From Pseudobutyrivibrio ruminis (lineage in GTDB: Bacteria > Bacillota > Clostridia > Lachnospirales > Lachnospiraceae), in assembly GCA_015057315.1 (NCBI GenBank), contig SVER01000005.1, positions 62,001 through 126,000 on the forward strand: 64,000 nucleotides of DNA. Reading direction: 5' to 3'. A program made the translations under genes and the position numbers. This document shows, in pieces, positions 51,509-59,414 of this stretch. Position 1 is the first letter of the stretch. Every line of letters begins with the position of its first letter. The notes under the pieces were generated by a model. It made no database searches. It saw nothing but the letters and a program-made list of their open reading frames with translations, and had not been told where the DNA came from.

Positions 51509-51932
51509 ACAAAAACTGTATTGGTCTAATTTCCTCTATAACTATGCTGGCATCATATTTGCCATCTGCAAGTGGAATCCTGGTGTGTGCTACAGTTCTT
51601 CCAAAAGCATCAGTATCTACTGAAGAAATTACATACTCCTGCCCTGCTATTTCAACCTTAGTCCCTGCCTCTATATTGGAATCTTTATTTTCATCTCCGG
51701 TAACCACAATGCTGGCCTCCCCTTCAGTGATGATTGCCGAACCATCCACAGTGGTTGTTAGCTTACCAACAGATGCCCAGGCAATAAATCCAACAAGAAT
51801 AAGCATCACAATAAAAAGCACAAGCCATATACTAGGATTTGTCACCTTTAGGTAATCCGTTAATTGCTCAGGCGAAGATATTCTATCCATCGTCTTTTTC
51901 CTGAAAATTGAATTTTCCATAATCCACCCCAC
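51495..51932 (-). CDS. Short HlyD-like membrane fusion/secretion protein of the NHLM system
   Basis: Single TM + short beta-barrel-like region, stop overlaps the start of the C39 ABC gene; no coiled-coil hairpin. Confidence 0.65.
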   Translation of the reverse strand: MGWIMENSIFRKKTMDRISSPEQLTDYLKVTNPSIWLVLFIVMLILVGFIAWASVGKLTTTVDGSAIITEGEASIVVTGDENKDSNIEAGTKVEIAGQEYVISSVDTDAFGRTVAHTRIPLADGKYDASIVIEEIRPIQFLFEDR

Positions 51933-52041
51933 TATATTTGAATATATAGATTATCTCATACTTCTTGCCCTAAATTTCAATATTCATAATAGTTTCACAA
52001 ATCCACATGCTCTTCAACATTTACAGTAACTGTATCATTAT

Positions 52042-53148
52042 TTACTCTGTGGTCAAATCTACTTCTACTTTTTCTTTTCCACCTTCATCATCAGGCCACA
52101 GCAAAAGTGACTTAACTTCAGAAATATCTATAACCCTATCAAATGCTCTAGCGCAAACTGCGTACTGCTCTGTTTCATCTGTAAAGCCATCTGTGCCACC
52201 GTTTGCTACATAAGGCATTCTTGTGCCATCCTTCATAACAAAACCAGTAAACTCTGGAATACCAATGGAATCTTCATTCTTTTCTACTGGCTTATTTACT
52301 TTATAATTAACAGTTATTGATACTGGTGAAATATCAATTGTAGTAATCGTGCAATTGCTGTTTGGGACATCTTTGTTTACTGTAATAGTCTGTCCATTAC
52401 TTACAGTTGGAAGCTTTAGCTCAAAATCCCATTTGCCTTTTACTAGTTGTTTATACTCTGTTTTTCCTCCATATATTCCAAGGGAAGAAAAATCTACATG
52501 AAGAGTATTTCCAAGGATATTATTAACTCCATCCAAAGCCTGCAACTGAATTACATATTCCAAATCACCATTTTCATCTATATAGTGACCAATAAATCCA
52601 TCCTGTTCAAGTGGCGTGCCATCTTCATATACACCCATGCCATTGTCATCACTCACGATTCCATCATAGAAAGAGCTGCTTCCATTTAACCATGATGCCT
52701 CAGAAGCTTTGTCATCACCTAAGTAATAATCCACCTCAGCCCCTGGCTCCTCCTTGTCAGATATGTTTAATCCTGTGACTTTAAATGAAACATAAGCAAA
52801 TTTATCATCTACAACAACAGCCTCAGGGGCGATTGTTACCCCCTGATCCGTCACCTGATAAGATGAATAATCTGTCAGCTCCGGATATACGATAGCCTGC
52901 CCCTGTTCAGTTAAAGCCTGCTGCTGAGTATCCGTTGATTTAAGTGTTCCGCTCATTCCTCTACCCCAGAAATGATGAATAGCTGCTACTGCTGTTGCAC
53001 TTGCAAGTAATACCAAACAAATGCATGCTACAAATGAAAGCGGCTTATGAAATTTTAAAACCTTTTTTTCTTCTGTATATTTATATGCTTTTGCCAAAAC
53101 AGTATCGTCTATTCCAACCATGCTTAAATACAAATCTCTACTTTTCAT
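52042..53148 (-). CDS. DUF4179-type putative anti-sigma factor
   Basis: N-terminal cytosolic segment, single TM (FVACICLVLLASATAVAAIHHF), extracellular domain; coupled to sigma gene. Confidence 0.75.
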   Translation of the reverse strand: MKSRDLYLSMVGIDDTVLAKAYKYTEEKKVLKFHKPLSFVACICLVLLASATAVAAIHHFWGRGMSGTLKSTDTQQQALTEQGQAIVYPELTDYSSYQVTDQGVTIAPEAVVVDDKFAYVSFKVTGLNISDKEEPGAEVDYYLGDDKASEASWLNGSSSFYDGIVSDDNGMGVYEDGTPLEQDGFIGHYIDENGDLEYVIQLQALDGVNNILGNTLHVDFSSLGIYGGKTEYKQLVKGKWDFELKLPTVSNGQTITVNKDVPNSNCTITTIDISPVSITVNYKVNKPVEKNEDSIGIPEFTGFVMKDGTRMPYVANGGTDGFTDETEQYAVCARAFDRVIDISEVKSLLLWPDDEGGKEKVEVDLTTE

Positions 53149-53708
53149 GATGCTAAATATCCCTCCCTTACAAGTCTTTTTTGAAGCTTTCCCCTTAGTC
53201 TGCTAAGAGTAACTGATACATTATTGCTAGTCATATTAAATTTCTTTGCAATTGAACTGATATCCTCAGTATAGAAATACCTACATGAAAAGATATAAGC
53301 TTCCTTTTGAGGTAACGTATTTACGAAGTCCCTGATAATGCTAGAAAGCTCAGAGCCAAGAATTGTTCCTTCCACATCACTAGAATCAGGAATACATTCC
53401 TCAAGCTCATCTATTACTTCTGCAATTGCACCGCCACCTCTTTTCTTAGCCGTCATATTCTCATATTTATTAAATGCAATATTACGAGTAATTTTTCCTA
53501 AAAAGATTCTAAAAATCTGCGGTCTTGTAGGTGGAATTCTTTTCCATGCTTTCATATAAGTATCATCAAGAGTTTCTTCCACATCCTCCGGACACTTTAA
53601 AATATTTCCTGCTATGGATGCCAGATAATTGCCATACTTAATATCAGTCTCTTCAATCGCCTGTTCATTACGATTAAAATATAACTCTATTATCTCCTCG
53701 TCTCTCAT
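53145..53708 (-). CDS. ECF-type RNA polymerase sigma factor
   Basis: CPEDVEETLDDTYMKAW sigma2, ISSIAKKFNMTSNNVSVTLSRLRGKLQKRL sigma4. Confidence 0.9.
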   Translation of the reverse strand: MRDEEIIELYFNRNEQAIEETDIKYGNYLASIAGNILKCPEDVEETLDDTYMKAWKRIPPTRPQIFRIFLGKITRNIAFNKYENMTAKKRGGGAIAEVIDELEECIPDSSDVEGTILGSELSSIIRDFVNTLPQKEAYIFSCRYFYTEDISSIAKKFNMTSNNVSVTLSRLRGKLQKRLVREGYLAS

Positions 53709-53896
53709 TGTTGCTCCCTTCGAATTGTTATTTGTAAGCCTTACATCTATATAGACAGGAATAAGATTTGTATATTACACACTATTATAAATTCTTTTCA
53801 AAAAAATAAAATGGACTTTTAGGAGGGAAACATCATTCTGTCAAAAATTAATGCTATCATCAGTTAATAGAGACCAATTTTAAAGAGGTGATTTGA

Positions 53897-54370
53897 GTGA
53901 ACAAAAAAGAGCAGGACAAATTCGTCAAAGAATTTATCGAAAGAAAACCTACTAGATGTTCTAAGTGCAAAGGACGTATAAGATATATTGGCGCAGGCCG
54001 TTATGAATGCTTTGATTGTGGGAATGAAGAAATCGACGATTTTGGCAAAGTAAAGGACTATATTGACGAGAATGGACCATCCCCTGCCATTATCATATCA
54101 GAAAATACAGGTGTTCCAGAAGATATTATAAACGGGATGCTTCGCCAGGGTAGACTTGAAATTCCTGAAGGAAGTGCCGTATATATAACTTGCGAAAGCT
54201 GTGGCTGCAGCATTCGCTATGGTAGATTTTGCCCTGACTGTATCAGGAACCGTACTAACAGCCTAAAGGGTGTATTCTTTAATCCAGAGGTTGGAGAAAA
54301 GCCTCAGCGCGAAGTTCCAAATCAGGAGGGTAAAATGCACTTCTTTAACTTATCAAAAATCAGGAAATAA
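53897..54370 (+). CDS. Zinc-ribbon protein, similar to flagellar-operon YvyF-type proteins
   Basis: CSKCKGRIRYIGAGRYECFDCG, CESCGCSIRYGRFCPDC, TGVPEDIINGMLRQGRLEIPEGS. Confidence 0.6.
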   Translation: MNKKEQDKFVKEFIERKPTRCSKCKGRIRYIGAGRYECFDCGNEEIDDFGKVKDYIDENGPSPAIIISENTGVPEDIINGMLRQGRLEIPEGSAVYITCESCGCSIRYGRFCPDCIRNRTNSLKGVFFNPEVGEKPQREVPNQEGKMHFFNLSKIRK

Positions 54371-54432
54371 TAAATAGGCCCACAAATTTATCATTTGTAG
54401 GCCTTCAAAGTGTAGCCTAAGCTGCGGTTCTT

Positions 54433-54798
54433 CTATATAGCCCTAAATGTTAGGCTATTCTTCACTATTCTATTAAGCATAAAATATCCTATTAGCGCTG
54501 TTAACATTTCTGCAATTATAAATGTAAACCAGATAATAGATTTGAAAGTAGTTCCTGCGATTACTAGATTTGAAAAAACAAATGCTACAGGAATGACAAG
54601 CACAAACTGTCTTAATATTGAAATGACAAGTGACTGTGATCCTGCATTAAGTGCCATCTCCCCATTTGCTCCCATATTTGAAACAAATGCCGAGTCCACT
54701 ATGTTATATAGCGCCTGCATCATCATAGATAAAATAATTGGTGTTCCCATTTTTAGCATCAGCTTATTTACTGGTGCTTCCTTCATTGGATTGTTCAT
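54433..54798 (-). pseudogene. MATE efflux family gene with internal in-frame deletion (N- and C-terminal parts joined)
   Basis: MNNPMKEAPVNKLMLKMGTPIILSMMMQALYNIVDSAFVSNMGANGEMALNA joined directly to late-MATE sequence GSQSLVISILRQFVLVIPVAFVF; ~122 aa instead of ~450. Confidence 0.75.
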
Positions 54799-54939
54799 TA
54801 ATACCTCCATACAAAAAGCGTGTGCAACGAGCCGCCATACATACGCTGGACTTACGCTTTCGCTACACACGCTACTTATTTCTAACTATGAAATTTATCA
54901 GAAAGTCCCTAGCTTGTCCAAGGACATTTTGCACAAATC

Positions 54940-55395
54940 TTAATCAAAGCTAATAACGGCTTCAAGCATCTGTACAAATTTCTCAAGCCCTATCTTATCA
55001 TCCTCTGAGAATCTATCAAGCTTAGGGCTATCAATATCCAGTACACCAACTACCTTTCCATCCTTGTGAATTGGCACTACTATCTCAGAATTAGATGCCG
55101 AGTCGCATGCAATGTGCCCTGGAAACTCATGTACATTAGGAACTACAAGTGTCTCATCATTTCCTGCTGCAGTACCGCATACACCCTTGCCAAGTGCAAT
55201 CCTAATACAAGCCACCTTACCCTGAAATGGTCCAAGAAGTAGCGAACCCTTATTCATCAGATAAAAGCCTGCCCAGTTCAAATCATCCATCGCATCATAA
55301 ATAATTGCCGATGCGTTTGAAAGCACTGGAATGTAGTTTGGCTCATCCTCTGCTAGTGCCTTTATCTGTTCTGCTAGTAAATTATAATCTGTCAT
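54940..55395 (-). CDS. GAF-domain free methionine-(R)-sulfoxide reductase
   Basis: NWAGFYLMNKGSLLLGPFQGKVACIRIALGKGVCGTAA, CDSASNSEIVVPI, GVLDIDSP. Confidence 0.92.
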   Translation of the reverse strand: MTDYNLLAEQIKALAEDEPNYIPVLSNASAIIYDAMDDLNWAGFYLMNKGSLLLGPFQGKVACIRIALGKGVCGTAAGNDETLVVPNVHEFPGHIACDSASNSEIVVPIHKDGKVVGVLDIDSPKLDRFSEDDKIGLEKFVQMLEAVISFD

Positions 55396-55403
55396 TTTCC
55401 CTC

Positions 55404-55634
55404 CTACATTACACAGCTTCTGCCGTCTCGGCCTTCCATGTTTTCGTCCTTTACATATCTGGCGTTGAACTCCATGTTAATCTCACGAAGCTCCTTCTTG
55501 CCTTCAATATAATCATCATACATCTCAGCTAAGCCTGCCATGCAACCATCACAGTTTGCCTCGATATTTCCAAGAGATTCCTTTACAATCTGCTCTCTTT
55601 CTTCTTTTGTTGTGTCTTTAATTAAATATGACAT
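55404..55634 (-). CDS. Small conserved hypothetical protein
   Basis: MSYLIKDTTKEEREQIVKESLGNIEANCDGCMAGLAEMYDDYIEGKKELREIN; internal start preferred over the track start. Confidence 0.6.
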   Translation of the reverse strand: MSYLIKDTTKEEREQIVKESLGNIEANCDGCMAGLAEMYDDYIEGKKELREINMEFNARYVKDENMEGRDGRSCVM

Positions 55635-55693
55635 AATATATCTCCATTGAATAAAACTATATTTTGTCCAATTATACATCATTTACAGGAAAA

Positions 55694-55719
55694 GAGCCAG
55701 AGAGTAGCATCTCTGGCTC
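55694..55719 (-). terminator. Rho-independent terminator after ybjQ-like gene
   Basis: Minus strand GAGCCAGAGATGCTACTCTCTGGCTCTTTT. Confidence 0.75.
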
Positions 55720-55726
55720 AAATATT

Positions 55727-56038
55727 CTAAAGGTATTTAACAGCAGTTCCGTAGGCCATAACCTCTGCTGCGCCCTGCATTACAGATGATGATGCATATC
55801 TTATTCCTACAATAGCATCAGCTCCAAGCTGTTCAGCCTCATCCACCATTCTTTTAGTGGCAATCTGTCTTGCCTCAACCAGCATGTCAGTGTAGCCTTT
55901 GATTTCTCCACCAACAAGTGTCTTCATACCTGCCATAAAATCTTTACCAAAATTTTTTGACTGGACGATTGTTCCTTTTACTACTCCAATCACCTCAAAA
56001 TTCTGACCTGGGATTGTTTCAATACTTACGAGCTTCAT
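55727..56038 (-). CDS. YbjQ family protein (heavy-metal-binding-like)
   Basis: GQNFEVIGVVKGTIVQSKNFGKD...EAEQLGADAIVGIRYASSSVMQGAAEVMAYGTAV. Confidence 0.9.
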   Translation of the reverse strand: MKLVSIETIPGQNFEVIGVVKGTIVQSKNFGKDFMAGMKTLVGGEIKGYTDMLVEARQIATKRMVDEAEQLGADAIVGIRYASSSVMQGAAEVMAYGTAVKYL

Positions 56039-56663
56039 ATATTTCTCCTCCTTCTATTTCCTTTAATCTTTGTTTAAGTGCAATAACTGTTCCAACAATC
56101 ATGGCACCAAAAAGCACAACAATAATAGCAATAAATCCAATTGGTGTATCTGGGTCACTCATAGCTGTCAGGCAGATAAAAATAATCATTGCCAAAAAGA
56201 ATACTATACTAACAACTGCTGCAATAATAGGCCCCTGCTTACTTTTCTTTATATCAGTTTTGTTTACATCCATAAACCTAATGCCTCCCTTCTCAAGCTT
56301 TTTCATTTCCTCAAGATACGATTCAGCCTGTAGATTATCAAAGTTAACATCTGCTTCAATCATTTCTCTGCACATTTCCTTCATCACATCCAGCTCCTGC
56401 TGTCTATGTGTAAAATGAGAAATATGTCTATCAAGACAATCCATCATAGAGACTTCGCCAATTTCCAATTTTCTAATTTCTTCTATTGGAACATCCAAAC
56501 TTCTAAGTAGCTTTATCTTGTTTAAAAGCTCCACATCCTTTAAAGAATATTCTCTATATCCATTGTCTCTATTTCTCTCAGGACTAATAAGCCCCTGCTC
56601 CTCATAAAAGCGGATATTCTTTTTTGTAATCCCAACTAGTTCTTCTACTTGATTAATCTTCAT
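56019..56663 (-). CDS. MerR family transcriptional regulator with C-terminal TM segments
   Basis: MKINQVEELVGITKKNIRFYEEQGLISPERNRDNGYREYS. Confidence 0.9.
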   Translation of the reverse strand: MKINQVEELVGITKKNIRFYEEQGLISPERNRDNGYREYSLKDVELLNKIKLLRSLDVPIEEIRKLEIGEVSMMDCLDRHISHFTHRQQELDVMKEMCREMIEADVNFDNLQAESYLEEMKKLEKGGIRFMDVNKTDIKKSKQGPIIAAVVSIVFFLAMIIFICLTAMSDPDTPIGFIAIIVVLFGAMIVGTVIALKQRLKEIEGGEIYEARKY

Positions 56664-56681
56664 GCTGTCTCCACTTGCCTG

Positions 56682-56930
56682 TTACTACCTGTAGCTCATT
56701 TTGCTTCTCAGATAGTAGTCTATTTCTGTCGCACTACTACCTGTAGCTCCATTTTCCTTCTTAGGTAGTAGTCTTTTTCTTTGCTGCTACTACCTATAAG
56801 ACATTTTTCCTTCTCAGATAGTAGTCTTTTTCTTTGCCACTACTACCTATAAGACATTTTTCCTTTTCAGGTAGTAATCTCTCTCTTTGCCACTACTACC
56901 TGTAGCACATTTTTCCCTCTCAGATAGTAG
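56682..56930. repeat. Five-unit tandem hairpin array, ~53-bp period
   Basis: CTACTACCT-(~20)-AG(A/G)TAGTAG at 56682-56718, 56734-56771, 56787-56824, 56840-56877, 56893-56930; 15-nt spacers. Confidence 0.95.
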
Positions 56931-57741
56931 CTTCTCCTAAAAACTCAGTGATTAACCTATTAATTTCCTCTGGCTTGTCGGTGTTTGCATTATGACCTGC
57001 ACCTTCAATCCAGTGAATTGGCAATCCTGTCTTAGCATGCCAAGCTCTGTTGTATCTTTTAGTGGAGCCTGCCATATCCTTGGTGCCGCATATAAGCATT
57101 GCAGGACATGTAATCTCATAAGGTAGCTCTGCTTCAATAGCCTCTACCAAAATCCTGTAGCCGCCGCCTGCAAGACTTGAATATCTTTCCTGGTCACCAT
57201 CATAGGTCATCATGAACTCTCTCATTAAGGCACGTCCGTATTCAGTAGTTGCCACCCCATTTGTACCCTGTCTCAATAGTGTCTTCCAAGGATAATAGCG
57301 ATACACAGGAGTCATTCTATGAAGTAGCCACAGCTCAATTCCTGTATAGTACTGTCTTTGCAATGGAGCCGAATCAATGGATACAAACCCAACAGCCTTA
57401 TTAGGAAATAACTGCATAAACATTTGGCCCAAATATCCACCCATGGACTGTCCAATAATAACAGGCTTGTCAAAACCATTCTCCAAAAGAATTTCATTTA
57501 GCCATGTAGCTTTATCTGCCAGAGAAAAATCCATATCAAAAGGATAAGAAACAGCATGTGCCGGCGCATCCCATACAAAAACAGGATACTTACCTTCAAA
57601 ATATTCAATCTGCTTGTCAAATAATCTATGATCCGCAGTTAGCCCCGGTAAAAACACCAGCTGCTTGTCCTGATTCGTTCCATCAGGATTAATCCAATAA
57701 TGAATTTGTCCACACCTTGTGCTATAAATCTTCTCTAACAT
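56920..57741 (-). CDS. Alpha/beta hydrolase
   Basis: LVFLPGLTADHRLFDKQ, VIIGQSMGGYLGQ, LICGTKDMAGS, GAGHNANTDKPEE. Confidence 0.9.
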   Translation of the reverse strand: MLEKIYSTRCGQIHYWINPDGTNQDKQLVFLPGLTADHRLFDKQIEYFEGKYPVFVWDAPAHAVSYPFDMDFSLADKATWLNEILLENGFDKPVIIGQSMGGYLGQMFMQLFPNKAVGFVSIDSAPLQRQYYTGIELWLLHRMTPVYRYYPWKTLLRQGTNGVATTEYGRALMREFMMTYDGDQERYSSLAGGGYRILVEAIEAELPYEITCPAMLICGTKDMAGSTKRYNRAWHAKTGLPIHWIEGAGHNANTDKPEEINRLITEFLGEATI

Positions 57742-58528
57742 AAGATTCTGTCTCCATATCCTTTGAATACATCCTATATACTAAAGCTGCAAGGATAAAT
57801 ACAATCACTAATAACACAATTTCTAACACTAAGCTTGAAGTATATCCAGCCAAAAGTACTGTTATAAAGTCTAAGCCTGCATGAAGTGCAATGGCTAAAA
57901 ACAGTAACTGCAACTTTTTGCCCTTCACTGCCTTATAAACTATATAGGATAGACAGATATGTAAAGTGATTGCAACAACTCTCTCAACCCCTGCCAAATA
58001 AAAATCTAATGAGCTAGTCGTCCAAAGTAAGGAAACCTGTTTTAAGGTTTGAGCCTTTACCTCATCATCAAGTGAAGCTAACATTGGTTCAAAGCTTCCT
58101 GTATTAATCATTATTGATGTAATCAGATTTGAAATTGATGTTAAGCCTACAATGATAATAGCCTCTATTCCGCCGTGACCAACGCCATACATTAATGCAT
58201 TAAGTTTATTGAGTTCCTTCTTTTTAAAGAGATTCATGGATGTGAAGCGCCCCAGCTCTTCAAACACACCTGCTGCAAGTCCACCATAAACAGCCTTCAC
58301 TAAAAGATTTCCTGTTAATGCTTCACCAAATTGTTTAATCATAACAACATGAAGACATTGCTCTAACACAAGTGCGAAGATAATAAATGTAGCAGCTCCA
58401 ATCCCAAACCAAAGCATGTCTGCCTTTAGTTTAAGAAATGCATAAACCATAAGTCCCATTGGAAGCCCAACTGCCACTATAAAAGCAAAGCACATTCCTA
58501 TAATTGATAATGCAGGTACTGTTCCCAT
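57722..58528 (-). CDS. YhfC family intramembrane protease-like membrane protein
   Basis: FEELGRF, YGVGHGGIEAIIIVG, HAGLDFI motifs; start MGTVPALS after AAAGGAGG. Confidence 0.8.
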   Translation of the reverse strand: MGTVPALSIIGMCFAFIVAVGLPMGLMVYAFLKLKADMLWFGIGAATFIIFALVLEQCLHVVMIKQFGEALTGNLLVKAVYGGLAAGVFEELGRFTSMNLFKKKELNKLNALMYGVGHGGIEAIIIVGLTSISNLITSIMINTGSFEPMLASLDDEVKAQTLKQVSLLWTTSSLDFYLAGVERVVAITLHICLSYIVYKAVKGKKLQLLFLAIALHAGLDFITVLLAGYTSSLVLEIVLLVIVFILAALVYRMYSKDMETESYVREDL

Positions 58529-58684
58529 AACAGCCTCCTTTAAAAGAATTAGTTTTAAGACTTGGCCTTGTCTATGCCTTGAATATAAACCTTCCATAAG
58601 GTGGAAGGTCAACATAATTTTTTAATTTATAAATAATCTACAATTCTTTTAAAGTATACCATAATCTATATAAGATTTTTAGAT

Positions 58685-58827
58685 ATGCATCCCTTAAAGA
58701 TTAAATAGTTTTTGGGATGCATAATGAATCATAGCCATGCATCCTATTAAAAAAAAATTGACTCTTGGGATGCATGTAGAATAAAAAAAATGCATCCCTC
58801 CCAACAAAATTGTCTTTAGGGATGCAT
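58685..58827. repeat. Three-unit tandem hairpin array, 52-53-bp period
   Basis: ATGCATCCC-(20)-GGGATGCAT at 58685-58722, 58737-58775, 58790-58827; 14-nt spacers. Confidence 0.95.
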
Positions 58828-58859
58828 TTTAGCATTTCACTAACCACCATAAAGCTCAA

Positions 58860-59255
58860 TTAGCAAGAAATCATCTTCTTTGCAAAAGCCTCTGCCTCAG
58901 CCATCTGTTTTTCATTTGGCTTATTCTTAGCATAGCAGGTCTCTTCAGCTACTTCTATGCCCTTTTCCTTAAGAGCATTCTTAATTAAATCAATAGAGTG
59001 CTTTGAAATCCAAGATGTTGAAAATACAACAGCCTTCTTTACCTTGCTGCCATCTAATTCAGACAAAAACTTATTCAAACGCTTATCTAAGCCATAAGCA
59101 TATAAAGCTCCGCCAATGAATAAAACATCAATATCTTCTGTAATCTTGGCGCTGTCCTCATCCACAGAAATAGGAATAACACCAGCACCTTTTCCAATAG
59201 CCTCTGCAAGAAGCTTTGTATTTCCTGATTTTGAATAATATCTAACTGCTACCAT
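58860..59255 (-). CDS. Flavodoxin family protein
   Basis: VRYYSKSGNTKLLAEAIGKGAG, DVLFIGGALYAYGLDKRLNKFL, VVFSTSW. Confidence 0.85.
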   Translation of the reverse strand: MVAVRYYSKSGNTKLLAEAIGKGAGVIPISVDEDSAKITEDIDVLFIGGALYAYGLDKRLNKFLSELDGSKVKKAVVFSTSWISKHSIDLIKNALKEKGIEVAEETCYAKNKPNEKQMAEAEAFAKKMISC

Positions 59256-59360
59256 AATTTACCTCCTGAATCATAATCGATTTTATATACTATTTAATTG
59301 TACGCAATTTATATTGTTAATATACATCTCCACTACCTCTATGTCAAGCAATAATAGTAA

Positions 59361-59398
59361 AAAAGCTATCCTGCATCTATTAAATGCAAGATAGCTTT
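59361..59398 (-). terminator. Rho-independent terminator of carAB
   Basis: Minus strand AAAGCTATCTTGCATTTAATAGATGCAGGATAGCTTTTTT. Confidence 0.85.
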
Positions 59399-59414
59399 AA
59401 ATCACTAATTATAT

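Noticed and set aside
56682-58827. Possible CRISPR arrays (regular spacing at 56.7, 58.7 and 37.4 kb)
   Set aside because: Repeats are hairpins with partly conserved loops, spacers are only 14-20 nt, similar between units or A/T-rich, and there are no cas genes.
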